Below, in pieces: positions 39,994 to 48,958 of a stretch of 53,292 nucleotides of DNA. Every line of letters begins with the position of its first letter. The first letter of the stretch is position 1. The stretch is from Bacteroides reticulotermitis JCM 10512. GTDB lineage: Bacteria > Bacteroidota > Bacteroidia > Bacteroidales > Bacteroidaceae. The stretch spans positions 1 through 53,292 of the forward strand of contig NZ_BAIV01000038.1 in the NCBI RefSeq assembly GCF_000517545.1, in the 5' to 3' direction. The position numbers and the translations under genes were made by a program. Under the pieces are notes generated by a model that saw only the letters and a list, made by a program, of their open reading frames with translations, did no database searches and was not told the DNA's origin.

Positions 39994-40740
39994 TTATTTA
40001 TTGTTTTCCTTGATGAACATGTCAAGTGCTGCCGTCATAGACGGTGCCTGTACAGTAGGAGCTTCAAGGTCCAAACGGAGTCCGGCATCACGTACTGCTT
40101 GTGCAGTGGTCGATCCAAACGTTCCGATTCTGATTTCTTTCTGATCGAAATCAGGGAAATTCTTCTGCAACGAAGAAACTCCTGCCGGACTGAAAAACAC
40201 TAACATATCATAGTCAAACTCCTCATCTTCCGTAAAGTCGTTACTCACCGTGCGATACATCACCGATTCTGTGTGCTGAATATGGTTCTTCACAAGCAGA
40301 TTCGACAGATCGTCCGTATGCACATCCGACATCGGAACAAGGTAGTTTTCGCCCTTATGTTTCAGAATCGCAGGCAGCAAATCTTCTATCTTACCGGTAG
40401 AACCGAAAAAGATTTTGCGTTTACGGTACTGAACATACTTCTGAATGTACAGAGCAACTGTCTCTGTTACACAAAAATATTTCATTGCTTCCGGAACAGT
40501 CACACGAAGTTCTGTACACAGATGAAAAAAATGGTCGATGGCATGGCGAGAAGTGAATATGACGGCTGTATGGTCGAGAATTGTAATCTTCTGTTGCCGG
40601 AACTCCTTCGCTGAAAGGCTTTCGACCTTTATGAACGGGCGGAAATCTATTTTTACGCCATACTTCTGCGCAATGTCGTAATAGGGAGATTTCTCTGAAG
40701 CAGGCTTAGGCTGCGACACAAGTACTTTTTTGATTTTCAA
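39994..40740 (-). CDS. hemD: uroporphyrinogen-III synthase
   Basis: HemD closes and rearranges hydroxymethylbilane to uroporphyrinogen III in tetrapyrrole synthesis. The 248-residue product has the weakly conserved two-lobe HemD pattern: VLVSQPKP at the start, the first-lobe VIFTSRHAIDHFF near residue 60, the hinge segment and YDMLVFFSPAGVSSL near 180, then GTFGSTTAQAVRDAG. HemD is poorly conserved in general, so the call depends on these motifs together with its position between a DUF4271 gene and rnpA, common in Bacteroidetes. It is intact and starts 4 bases after the DUF4271 gene. Confidence 0.87.
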   Translation of the reverse strand: MKIKKVLVSQPKPASEKSPYYDIAQKYGVKIDFRPFIKVESLSAKEFRQQKITILDHTAVIFTSRHAIDHFFHLCTELRVTVPEAMKYFCVTETVALYIQKYVQYRKRKIFFGSTGKIEDLLPAILKHKGENYLVPMSDVHTDDLSNLLVKNHIQHTESVMYRTVSNDFTEDEEFDYDMLVFFSPAGVSSLQKNFPDFDQKEIRIGTFGSTTAQAVRDAGLRLDLEAPTVQAPSMTAALDMFIKENNK

Positions 40741-40744
40741 CGTC

Positions 40745-41641
40745 CTAAATTTTTATTAGCAATATATTGTTAAGCTGAATCAGCCCCTGATATATGAGTA
40801 AACAAGGAATGATTTCAAGGGCACAAAAGTACAAAATTAAAAGGAAAAGTACATGAATTTGATTAAAAAAAAGCTTTACCCACTTATAAAACATCAATAT
40901 TTTAGTAAAAATTAAAATACTTAATCCTATTACTGTTAAATAAACGATGCTTAAATCAAAATAAACAAGAAATAAAACGAACGGAAAAAGCACAAATCCC
41001 AAGTAATAGATAAGCGTAGAATAGGCCTCCAACCACATATCCGTCTTGTTTTTGTCAAAAAACACCCATCCAAGGAAAGAATAGCTTCCCCACTTTAGTA
41101 AGACATATGCCAAACAAATGCCGACATAGCTGCCCAAAAGCAACAGCGGAGAGTATTGCCCCATCAGATCGGGCGTTGAATCATGAAAATAATTGAAAAT
41201 CACAACTCCACTCAGCACGCAGGTTTGCACAAGTAAGACGAGCAAATAACGCACATCTCCCGCAGTAGAAGCATTAAAGATACTTGTTCGTTCACGGTGC
41301 ATTACGAAGTCTTTTACCTGCTGAGAGAGGTATTTCTTGCTCCTGGCCAAAGCTATGGATGAAAGAAAGAAACAGGCCAAAAGCGTGGCGGCAATCGTAT
41401 CGTCAATACGAGGCGAGTAGGTTAGGGGAACTCCCTCGAATCCAGAGTCATAAATAGTTGCCGAACGATATTTCACCACCTGAAGCGTGTCTCCCGCTAT
41501 ATATTGCTCATCATAGAATAGTGGAAGCGTGTCGGGCACTTGAGTAGTCACAGTATCACGTAAAGCCACAGGCAGGCAACTTACCGTATCTGCCTGTAAC
41601 GTATCAGCTACTTGAACGATATGGCTGCCGAAAGGTTTCAT
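40745..41641 (-). CDS. DUF4271 membrane protein
   Basis: The 298-residue product has a roughly 85-residue polar N-terminal part with repeated Asp-Thr-Leu segments. About seven or eight membrane helices follow, the first near residue 88 (TIAATLLACFFLSSIALA). Features typical of DUF4271 include the family's GSYSFLGWVFFDKNKTDMW near 186. The family is restricted largely to Bacteroidetes and usually sits upstream of hemD, as here. Its function is unknown. The gene begins 27 bases after the LOG gene and may be read from the same transcript. Confidence 0.83.
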   Translation of the reverse strand: MKPFGSHIVQVADTLQADTVSCLPVALRDTVTTQVPDTLPLFYDEQYIAGDTLQVVKYRSATIYDSGFEGVPLTYSPRIDDTIAATLLACFFLSSIALARSKKYLSQQVKDFVMHRERTSIFNASTAGDVRYLLVLLVQTCVLSGVVIFNYFHDSTPDLMGQYSPLLLLGSYVGICLAYVLLKWGSYSFLGWVFFDKNKTDMWLEAYSTLIYYLGFVLFPFVLFLVYFDLSIVYLTVIGLSILIFTKILMFYKWVKLFFNQIHVLFLLILYFCALEIIPCLLIYQGLIQLNNILLIKI

Positions 41642-41668
41642 ATGGCAGCAAACTTACGAATCGACTGA

Positions 41669-42223
41669 TCATACAGGGGTAGTGCAAATCAATTCCAACG
41701 CCTCCTCCGGTGTAGTGGCTACCTTCCATATTTCTCCATGCTGCCGACGCATAAAGCTCTCATCAATTGCTCGTTCCAGCATAGCCAGCAAGGGGTCGAA
41801 GAAACCATTGGTATTAAGAACAACAATGGGGTTCAGATAAAGCCCTAATTGCTTCCAGGTTATAATTTCAAGTAGTTCTTCCAAGGTTCCACATCCACCG
41901 GGTAAAGCAATAATAGCATCACTCAGATCGGCCATTCGTTGCTTGCGTTCATGCATCGAGTTTACTTCAACCAACTCGGTAAGTCCGGTATGATGCCAGT
42001 TTTGTTCAACCATAAAATGTGGAATAACACCTGTTACTTTACCACCGGAAGCTAGCACAGCATCGGCTACAGAACGCATAAGCCCGATACTACCCGCTCC
42101 GTTAATTAACCGGATATCCTGTTTAGCTAGCAGACGGCCTAGCTCTTCGGCTGCTTCAAAATAAGTGGCATCTATCTTTGTACTGGAAGCGCTATATACG
42201 CACACAGAGTGGATCTGATTCAT
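41669..42223 (-). CDS. LOG family protein (cytokinin riboside phosphoribohydrolase type)
   Basis: The 184-residue product is a LOG/TIGR00730 protein, a Rossmann-like fold enzyme that can cleave nucleoside 5'-monophosphates into base and ribose phosphate. Visible motifs are VCVYSASSTK near residue 7, NGAGSIGLM near 41, the catalytic MHERKQRM near 90 and the diagnostic PGGCGTLEELLEIITWKQL near 108. In bacteria the physiological substrate is often unclear. It has its own promoter-like pair at 42252-42283 and precedes the DUF4271 gene. Confidence 0.91.
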   Translation of the reverse strand: MNQIHSVCVYSASSTKIDATYFEAAEELGRLLAKQDIRLINGAGSIGLMRSVADAVLASGGKVTGVIPHFMVEQNWHHTGLTELVEVNSMHERKQRMADLSDAIIALPGGCGTLEELLEIITWKQLGLYLNPIVVLNTNGFFDPLLAMLERAIDESFMRRQHGEIWKVATTPEEALELICTTPV

Positions 42224-42251
42224 TGTCTTTTACATTTTCTGAGTAATGCCA

Positions 42252-42283
42252 CAAAAGTACAAAAAAAGCAGAGAGCTACACAA
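42252..42283 (-). promoter_or_regulatory. Bacteroides-type promoter for the LOG gene
   Basis: On the minus strand TTG (42283-42281) precedes TACTTTTG (42259-42252) by 21 bases, matching the Bacteroides pattern, about 29 bases before the LOG start codon. Confidence 0.5.
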
Positions 42284-42491
42284 CAAAGCATCATACTTTC
42301 TCATTGCCAACTGCAAGAAATCAAGACTGAGCATGTAGGTAAAGACCGTTTACACAACCCAAAGCTAAGCCATATCGTTACATCGAAACCCATTAAAGCC
42401 TCAATCCATACAGATTCAATTTCTCTACTTTTCAGTCGCTACAGCGAAGCCTTGTTTTCGCTTCAATAATAGAACTCCTTCTTAGCTTTAT

Positions 42492-43229
42492 CTACTCGAT
42501 GTCGTCCTCTTCCCAATAATTCTTATAATTGAATTCTCCAAAAAAGTCGTACTGACTATAATACCGAACCGCTTGTTCGATGACATTCCATCCGGCTGCT
42601 TTCGATTGCTGATTCACAGTAGATTGTTTAATACCTAATTCGCGGGCAATATCCACTTCATTATATCCGAGTAATTTGTAAAGTAGAATATGACTCTGCT
42701 TGGTAGTCGCTCTATTCAGAAATTCATCAAGAAGAGATAGGATAACAGTAATCTGATCGGTCAAATCCTTGGAAGGAGAATCAAAAGAAAGTGTACTTTT
42801 AGCTTTCATTTTTTTCTGTTCGGCAATCAACTTACCCGAACGACTAATCGCTTCCTCATCCACTATATCCTTATCAATCAAATCAATATTCACACGACCG
42901 ATGCTGATACCGACCCGAGCCCCATAAGCTTGGAATTGTTTTCGATACTTAGCCGATGCCAGAAACTCACTAGAAGGATAAATAGAAAAAGACTTAATCC
43001 CATTCTTAATCAATAGCGCAATTCTCAAAGCATCGCAAGGCGCAGAAACCAGACACTCGATAAGGCCACCAGAGACGAGCCGCATGAAAACCTTTTCCTT
43101 TTTCCATTTAAGATGGCTCTTATCAATTTGTTCAAACAGCCAATAAATCCGTTGCGTGAGTTGATTTGCCTCCTCAACACTAAGCGAGGAAAAAGCAACG
43201 ATCTCAGCAGATAGAGTTGCGTTGTGCAT
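42492..43229 (-). CDS. SatD-like protein with C-terminal helix-turn-helix
   Basis: The 245-residue soluble product has two parts. The N-terminal half (about 1-150) recalls SatD or nucleotide-cyclase-like folds, with SAEIVAFSSLSVEEAN at the start, CDALRIALLIKNGIKS near 65 and ARVGISIGRVNIDLID near 103. The C-terminal half contains a sigma-region-4-like helix-turn-helix, LLGYNEVDIARELGIKQSTV near 187, and an acidic tail. It is probably a DNA-binding regulator, but I cannot place it in a precise family. It is transcribed alone, away from gltD, with a TATTTTTG box at 43251-43244 on the minus strand. Confidence 0.7.
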   Translation of the reverse strand: MHNATLSAEIVAFSSLSVEEANQLTQRIYWLFEQIDKSHLKWKKEKVFMRLVSGGLIECLVSAPCDALRIALLIKNGIKSFSIYPSSEFLASAKYRKQFQAYGARVGISIGRVNIDLIDKDIVDEEAISRSGKLIAEQKKMKAKSTLSFDSPSKDLTDQITVILSLLDEFLNRATTKQSHILLYKLLGYNEVDIARELGIKQSTVNQQSKAAGWNVIEQAVRYYSQYDFFGEFNYKNYWEEDDIE

Positions 43230-43427
43230 AATCTTGTTTTTCGCAAAAATAAAAAAAATGACTGTATTCTATATATTTAGAGACCATAAAGCTTCTAACT
43301 AACTCTCCTACTAAACCGCATCAGCAAGAATAGTTCTTTTATAACTCACAATATCATAAGAGATTATAAAAACAGGAGAAGGTAGAAAAAAAATGTTCCA
43401 AAACGATACAAGAATCCAAAAAATAGC

Positions 43428-43435
43428 TACTTTTG
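43428..43435 (+). promoter_or_regulatory. Bacteroides-type -7 element TACTTTTG
   Basis: TACTTTTG lies 41 bases before the start codon of the gltD-like gene and matches TAnnTTTG. No clear -33 element is seen. Confidence 0.5.
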
Positions 43436-43475
43436 CAAAGTAGAGATTACAAAAAGGCTGTTATTAATAAGAAAT

Positions 43476-44789
43476 ATGACTGAAAAGAACAATACATTTA
43501 AAGAGATAAACGAAAGTTTCACAACAAAAGAAGCAATTGAAGAAGCAAAGCGCTGTTTAAACTGCAAGAACCCTTCATGCAGAAAAGGATGTCCGATTGA
43601 AAACGACATCCCAGGCTTTATTCACCAACTTTCCATGGGAAACATGGGCGATGCAATGCACATCATCAATGAGAAGAGTAACCTGCCAGCTATCTGTGGA
43701 CGCGTATGCCCACACGAGAAGCAATGCCAGGGCCACTGTATTCTCTATCCCAAGGGCAAAGAAATTCAAATCGGTAAACTGGAACGATTCATTGCTGACT
43801 TCGACACACAGATGAGCCTTATCCGCGAACGATTGCCTCAGAAGACACGGGGGAAAGTAGCCGTTATCGGCTCCGGACCAGCCGGGCTAACTGTAGCCGG
43901 TGATCTTGCTCGTCAAGGATTCAATGTCACCATTTTCGACAGCCAGGAAGAAGCGGGCGGGGTATTGATGTACGGCATTCCTGAATATCGCTTACCCAAG
44001 GTAGTGGTACGTAAAGAGATAGCCAAGATGGAAGCATTAGGTATCACCTTTACACTAAACTGCGTGGTGGGTAAGGATATCACCATAGATCAGATGTTCG
44101 AACAGGATTTCGATGCAATCTTTATCGGTACAGGTACTGCGCTGCCTAAGGCGTTAAACGCTCCGGGAGCTCAACTCAGGGGAATTATTCAATCGTCTTA
44201 CCTACTTCAGATGGTAAGTATCTTCAATGAAGGAGCGGTTAACCGGGATGCTGTTCCCGTAAAGCAAGGCGAAAAGGTCGGCATTATCGGTTGTGGCAAC
44301 GTAGCTATGGACGCTGCGCGTACAGCCATCCGCATGGGAGCCTCCAGCGTACATGTTATCTACCACCGCACAGAGGCCGATATGCCTGCCATACAGAGTG
44401 AATACCAGGAAGCAGTGAAAGAGGGCGTGCAATTTATGTGGCAAACTTCCACCGAAGAATTCATCGGCAATGAAGATGGTGCTTTGGTGGCCATTCGCGC
44501 TACCACACCCGAAGGAAAGCAGGAGATACCATTCGATCGCATTTGCCTCGCCATCGGTTCACGTCCAGCCAACCGCATTGTATCTACCACTACAGGAATC
44601 GATGTTGACGATACAGGTTATGTCATTGTAAAAGACCGTCCTTATGGTATGACGACTCGCCGCGGAGTATTTGCCGGAGGTGATGTTGTGCATCATCCGC
44701 AAACTGTGGTAATGGCCATGAAGGCCGCCAAACAGGTAGCAACGGGTATTGCGCAATACGTAGATGCGATTAAACTGTTGGAAGCTTAA
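43476..44789 (+). CDS. gltD: NADPH-dependent glutamate synthase small-subunit type oxidoreductase
   Basis: The 437-residue product is a GltD-like iron-sulfur flavoprotein. The N-terminal cluster domain has CLNCKNPSCRKGCPIENDIP near residue 28 and ICGRVCPHEKQCQGHC near 73. The FAD-binding dinucleotide motif VIGSGPAGLTVAGDLA is near 130, and the second, NADPH-binding motif, IIGCGNVAMDAARTA, near 270. The ending GGDVVHHPQTVVMAMKAAKQ holds the FAD C-terminal contact. The large glutamate synthase subunit is not adjacent, so the partner, or an alternative electron acceptor, is unknown; some relatives pair with NfnA-like proteins. It is intact and convergent with metK. Confidence 0.9.
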   Translation: MTEKNNTFKEINESFTTKEAIEEAKRCLNCKNPSCRKGCPIENDIPGFIHQLSMGNMGDAMHIINEKSNLPAICGRVCPHEKQCQGHCILYPKGKEIQIGKLERFIADFDTQMSLIRERLPQKTRGKVAVIGSGPAGLTVAGDLARQGFNVTIFDSQEEAGGVLMYGIPEYRLPKVVVRKEIAKMEALGITFTLNCVVGKDITIDQMFEQDFDAIFIGTGTALPKALNAPGAQLRGIIQSSYLLQMVSIFNEGAVNRDAVPVKQGEKVGIIGCGNVAMDAARTAIRMGASSVHVIYHRTEADMPAIQSEYQEAVKEGVQFMWQTSTEEFIGNEDGALVAIRATTPEGKQEIPFDRICLAIGSRPANRIVSTTTGIDVDDTGYVIVKDRPYGMTTRRGVFAGGDVVHHPQTVVMAMKAAKQVATGIAQYVDAIKLLEA

Positions 44790-44802
44790 TACCAAAATCA
44801 AA

Positions 44803-44843
44803 GAGCCACAATCATTCTCTCGCTGAAGAGAAGATTGTGGCTC
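44803..44843. terminator. terminator-like hairpin between convergent gltD and metK
   Basis: GAGCCACAATC (44803-44813) pairs with GATTGTGGCTC (44833-44843), and inner TTCTCT/AGAGAA extend the stem. It lies 13 bases after the gltD stop and 35 bases beyond the metK stop, and can serve both strands. Confidence 0.68.
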
Positions 44844-44878
44844 CTATTTAAATAAATAGCCGTAAAGCTATGCACTGA

Positions 44879-46170
44879 TTATAATCCGAAAGCAGCTTTG
44901 ATCTTATCCACGTAGTCTAATTTTTCCCACGTAAATAGTTCTACTTCTACTGTTTTATTTCCTTCGTAGCGAGAGAAGAATTCTTTTTGCACCACTTGCG
45001 GTTCACGGCCCATGTGTCCATAGGCTGCTGTCTCCTGGTAAATAGGATTGCGAAGCTTCAAACGTTCTTCGATAGCTTTAGGACGGAGATCGAACAATTG
45101 CTCGATAACACCGGCTATCTCGCCATCGGACAGACTAACATGAGAACGCCCGTAGGTATTCACATAAATATTAATCGGATGGCTACGCCAATAGCATAAC
45201 TCACCTGCACAAGCATTTCGTCGGCGACTCCCGCAGCAACCATATTTTTAGCAATATGACGAACCGCATAGGCAGCACTACGGTCTACCTTGCTAGGATC
45301 TTTTCCTGAGAAAGCTCCACCACCGTGAGCACCCTTACCGCCATAGGTATCAACTATGATTTTACGACCGGTCAATCCGGAATCTCCATGAGGACCACCG
45401 ATTACAAACTTACCGGTTGGATTCACGTGGTATTTGATATTATCGCTAAACAGGCTCAATACCTTTTCATGATGAATGGAAGCAATGACACGTGGCATCA
45501 GGATTTCGATCACATCCCGACGAATCACTGAGAGCATCTCTTCATCAGCCTTTAGCTGAGCTTCCTGCGTTTCGTCAGCAGGTTGAATAAAATCATCGTG
45601 TTGGGTAGAGACAACGATTGTGTCAATGCGAACAGGAACTCCATTGTCGTCATATTCAATCGTAACCTGACTCTTCGAGTCGGGACGGAGGTAAGTCATA
45701 ACCTCTCCTTCGCGACGGATTTCCGCCAGTACTTGCAGGATGCGATGCGACAAGTCGAGCGAAAGCGGCATATAGTTCTCCGTTTCGTTCGTAGCATAGC
45801 CAAACATCATACCTTGGTCGCCTGCACCCTGATTCATCGGGTCTTCGCGTTCCACACCACGGTTGATGTCGGGACTTTGTTCGTGAATGGCAGATAGTAC
45901 ACCACAAGAATTGCCTTCGAACATGTATTCTCCTTTGGTGTAACCAATCTTCTTAATTACTTCGCGGGCGATGAGTTGGAGATCAACGTACGCTTTTGTT
46001 TTCACTTCACCCGCAAGAACTACCTGTCCGGTAGTAACCAATGTTTCGCAAGCTACTTTTGAACTGGGGTCGTAAGCCAACAGTTTGTCAAGTACAGCGT
46101 CCGATATTTGATCGGCCACTTTGTCGGGGTGTCCTTCAGACACCGATTCGGATGTAAATAAATATCCCAT
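44879..46170 (-). CDS. metK: S-adenosylmethionine synthetase (one frameshift)
   Basis: MetK makes S-adenosylmethionine from methionine and ATP. The protein opens MGYLFTSESVSEGHPDKVAD (His and Asp at the active site). It has GAGDQGMMFGYATNETENYM near residue 115 and the GGPHGDSGLTGRKIIVDTYG and GGGAFSGKDPSKVDRS loops. The frame breaks near 45182, where one C is missing from GCCCATCCG. Repair restores AIGVAHPINIYVNTYGRS and a 430-residue protein of normal length. The break falls in an essential gene and again removes one base of a homopolymer. It is transcribed towards gltD from a promoter at about 46335. Confidence 0.95.
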
Positions 46171-46327
46171 CTTTCTTTAATTAAGAATTAAAAATTTAAG
46201 AATAAATGAGTGCGTGGGGAGGTAAGAACTACTAAAACAACCAAGAAAAGCAATAATAAGTCGTGTTTTAGCATTTTTTTCCGTGGTTGCAAGCTGCTCA
46301 AATCTATCCACACTTTCATTTCGGGGA

Positions 46328-46335
46328 CAAAGATA
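46328..46335 (-). promoter_or_regulatory. -7 element TATCTTTG for metK
   Basis: TATCTTTG on the minus strand matches the Bacteroides -7 consensus, 157 bases before the metK start, and faces a plus-strand TATCTTTG at 46358-46365. This is a divergent promoter arrangement. Confidence 0.45.
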
Positions 46336-46357
46336 AGTATTATTCGGAGATTATTTT

Positions 46358-46365
46358 TATCTTTG
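46358..46365 (+). promoter_or_regulatory. -7 element TATCTTTG for the small membrane-protein gene
   Basis: TATCTTTG lies 65 bases before ATG 46431 and matches TAnnTTTG. No -33 element was confirmed. Confidence 0.45.
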
Positions 46366-46430
46366 ACCCATGTTTAACACATGAATACAAACAAGGATTA
46401 CCTCCTTGTCTCAAATAAATTAAAGAAAGA

Positions 46431-46652
46431 ATGATACTCAGCAGCAAAGTTAGAAACGTTTTACTTTTAGCCCTTTATGTAGGATTAACAATTGCGACTT
46501 ACGCCATTGTATGCCACTTTATGCATATTGAGTTCCAGGATATACACTTGCTCTACGCAGCATTAGTAGGCTGCATAGCTTATTTACCGCGCTTCATTAT
46601 AGATCGGAAAAAAGAGAAAGAGGAGAAAGAGAACGGTACCAAGCGCCGTTAA
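46431..46652 (+). CDS. small two-helix membrane protein of unknown function
   Basis: The 73-residue product has two membrane helices, about residues 9-28 (VLLLALYVGLTIATYAIVCH) and 38-56, and a charged tail rich in Lys and Glu (DRKKEKEEKENGTKRR). The positive charges on that side suggest both ends face the cytoplasm. It is preceded by a promoter-like element and its stop overlaps the convergent folK stop region by 4 bases. It looks like a genuine small gene, but no family was recognised. Confidence 0.68.
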   Translation: MILSSKVRNVLLLALYVGLTIATYAIVCHFMHIEFQDIHLLYAALVGCIAYLPRFIIDRKKEKEEKENGTKRR

Positions 46653-47131
46653 GCATTCAGTTGAGCTAATAACTCACGCACAGTCTTACCAAGAACCGGA
46701 TGAACTAGTTCGGGAGCGATTTCCGCTAACGGCTTCAGTACGAAATCGCGCTCTGCCATCAAAGGGTGGGGGAGAACAAGTTCCGCACCAGATGGACTGA
46801 CGACTGACAATATACAGTTGTCATACAGCAACAAATCGATATCAATCAATCGGTCACTATACGCTTTATTGACCGTTTTTTGCATACGCCCCATCGCGCG
46901 TTCAATCGCCTGCGTACCCTCAAGCACTTCCAAAGGGGAAAGGAGGGTTTCAATACCCACAGCTGCATTCACAAAACTATTTTCAGAATGGAAGCCCCAA
47001 GGGGCCGTTGCATAAAAAGCGGACAAGAAAATAACTTTCCCTATCCGCTCTTCTATCTTTTGAATGGCAACGCGGAGGTTATCCTCTTTGTCGCCTAAAT
47101 TGGTACCGAGTCCTACATAAACTTTTGCCAT
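46649..47131 (-). CDS. folK: 2-amino-4-hydroxy-6-hydroxymethyldihydropteridine diphosphokinase
   Basis: FolK transfers pyrophosphate from ATP to 6-hydroxymethyldihydropterin in folate synthesis. The 160-residue product has VYVGLGTNLGDKEDNLRVAI at the start, the substrate-binding FYATAPWGFHSENSFVNAAV near residue 40, and SDRLIDIDLLLYDN near 93 with the conserved Asp pair, followed by LPHPLMAERDFVLKPLAEIA. Length and motifs are standard. It lies 30 bases after queA and ends the minus-strand run. Confidence 0.94.
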   Translation of the reverse strand: MAKVYVGLGTNLGDKEDNLRVAIQKIEERIGKVIFLSAFYATAPWGFHSENSFVNAAVGIETLLSPLEVLEGTQAIERAMGRMQKTVNKAYSDRLIDIDLLLYDNCILSVVSPSGAELVLPHPLMAERDFVLKPLAEIAPELVHPVLGKTVRELLAQLNA

Positions 47132-47161
47132 TATCTATCTACGTTGTGCCTCGGCAATCTT

Positions 47162-48220
47162 TTACTTATCCAAAATCAACATAGCATCGCCATACGTTCC
47201 AAAACGATAGTCCTCTTTCAGCGCTAAATTATAAGCATCCATCACCTGGTCATAGCCACCAAAAGCAGCTACAATCATCAACAGGGTGGAAAGAGGCATA
47301 TGGAAGTTGGATATCAGCGAATTGGCTACGGTAAATTCATACGGAGGAAAGATAAACTTGTTAGTCCATCCCGCAAATTCCTTTAAGTGACCGTCCGTAC
47401 TTACAGTACTCTCAATGGCGCGCATCACGGTTGTACCAACGGCACAGACATTTCTACCTGTATCTTTGGCATTGTTTACTGCTTGCACAGCTTCTCTGGT
47501 GACAGCAATCTGTTCAGAGTCCATTTTATGCTTGGTCAAATCTTCTACATCGATATCACGGAAATTACCCAATCCGGCATGCAGGGTTACGTAAGCGAAA
47601 TCAATACCCTTGATCTCCATTCGCTTCATCAATTCACGGCTGAAATGCAAACCCGCTGTAGGAGCAGTCACTGCACCTTCATGTTTAGCAAAGATCGATT
47701 GGAAACGCTCTGCATCTTCCGGTTCTACGGGACGATGAATGATTGAATGGGGAAGGGGAGTCTCTCCTAACGCATACAGCGCCTTCTTGAATTCATCATG
47801 CGGACCGTCGTAGAGAAAACGCAGCGTACGCCCACGCGACGTTGTATTATCGATCACTTCGGCTACCATCGAATCGTCTTCTCCAAAATAGAGTTTGTTT
47901 CCGATACGTATTTTACGAGCAGGATCTACCAATACATCCCACAGGCGAAGCTCTTCATTTAGCTCTCGCAGCAAGAAGACTTCAATACGGGCACCTGTCT
48001 TCTCCTTGTTACCATACAAACGAGCCGGAAAAACTTTCGTATCGTTGAATATAAACACATCTTTATCATCAAAATAATCCAAAACGTCTTTAAACATTTT
48101 GTGCTCAATCTCACCTGTACGACGGTGTAACACCATCAGACGTGATTCATCTCTGTACTTCGTAGGATGCAATGCAATTTTATCCTCGGGTAACTTAAAT
48201 TTGAATTGTGATAGCTTCAT
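47162..48220 (-). CDS. queA: S-adenosylmethionine:tRNA ribosyltransferase-isomerase
   Basis: QueA transfers and isomerises the ribosyl part of S-adenosylmethionine onto preQ1-modified tRNA to form epoxyqueuosine. The 352-residue product begins MKLSQFKFKLPEDKIALHPT and contains DVFIFNDTKVFPARLYG near residue 54. It continues with EGAVTAPTAGLHFSREL near 180 and FAYVTLHAGLGNFRDIDVED near 208, then NVCAVGTTVMRAIES and ISNFHMPLSTLLMIVAAFGG. It is intact and lies 15 bases after truB. Confidence 0.96.
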   Translation of the reverse strand: MKLSQFKFKLPEDKIALHPTKYRDESRLMVLHRRTGEIEHKMFKDVLDYFDDKDVFIFNDTKVFPARLYGNKEKTGARIEVFLLRELNEELRLWDVLVDPARKIRIGNKLYFGEDDSMVAEVIDNTTSRGRTLRFLYDGPHDEFKKALYALGETPLPHSIIHRPVEPEDAERFQSIFAKHEGAVTAPTAGLHFSRELMKRMEIKGIDFAYVTLHAGLGNFRDIDVEDLTKHKMDSEQIAVTREAVQAVNNAKDTGRNVCAVGTTVMRAIESTVSTDGHLKEFAGWTNKFIFPPYEFTVANSLISNFHMPLSTLLMIVAAFGGYDQVMDAYNLALKEDYRFGTYGDAMLILDK

Positions 48221-48235
48221 ATCTAGTCCTTATTA

Positions 48236-48958
48236 TTAATTATTCTCTTCATCATTCTCTATTTCCTGTCCATCAAGCCACTCTTTGAAGTGGTCGGGAT
48301 CCAGACAGTCTTCTAAGCGTACCTCGCCCACGCGGGTACGAACCAACCCAATCAGGTGAGCTCCGCTATTCAAGGCTTCGCCGATATCTCGCGCTAAAGC
48401 CCGGATATAAGTTCCTTTGCTACATACGACTCGTACTTTGAGGGTAGGCTGCGGTGTATCCAACTGACACTCCAACAGTTCAATCTCATCTATAACAAGT
48501 TGTTTCGCCTTTAGTTCAACCTCTTGCCCTTTACGAGCCAGCTCATAAGCACGGGTCCCATCAACCATACAGGCTGAAAAAGCAGGTGGAACCTGCTCAA
48601 TCGTTCCTATGAATTGGGTTAGCACTTGCTCCACCATCTCCCGCGTAATATGCTCTGTGGGATAAACGGCATCTATATCATGTTCCAAATCGTATGAGGG
48701 GGTAGTAGCGCCCAAACGGAGCGTGGCTACATATTCCTTTGTCTGGTATTGAAACTCTTCAATTCGTTTTGTCGCTTTGCCGGTGCAAATAATCATCACC
48801 CCGGTAGCAAGGGGATCGAGCGTGCCGGCATGTCCTACCTTTAGTTTCTTAACTCCTATCAAGCGACAAATGTGGTAGCGGACGTTGCCGACTAACTTAA
48901 ATGATGTCCACCCGAGAGGTTTATTAAAAAACAGTACTTCTCCTTTTTTAAAATTCAT
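48236..48958 (-). CDS. truB: tRNA pseudouridine(55) synthase
   Basis: TruB isomerises U55 in the T-loop of tRNAs. The 240-residue product has KPLGWTSFKLVGNVRY near residue 13 and the catalytic HAGTLDPLATGVMIICTG near 43 (Asp about 47). RTYE-type contacts follow, with KEYVATLRLGATTPSYDLE and VVCSKGTYIRALARDIGEAL near 179. It is intact and overlaps the uppP stop by one base (TAATG-type coupling), consistent with one operon. Confidence 0.96.
   Translation of the reverse strand: MNFKKGEVLFFNKPLGWTSFKLVGNVRYHICRLIGVKKLKVGHAGTLDPLATGVMIICTGKATKRIEEFQYQTKEYVATLRLGATTPSYDLEHDIDAVYPTEHITREMVEQVLTQFIGTIEQVPPAFSACMVDGTRAYELARKGQEVELKAKQLVIDEIELLECQLDTPQPTLKVRVVCSKGTYIRALARDIGEALNSGAHLIGLVRTRVGEVRLEDCLDPDHFKEWLDGQEIENDEENN

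Noticed and set aside
264..46170. Programmed frameshifting as the cause of the many broken genes
   Set aside because: The sites share no slippery heptamer or downstream structure and occur at unrelated places in housekeeping genes; lost single bases explain them better.
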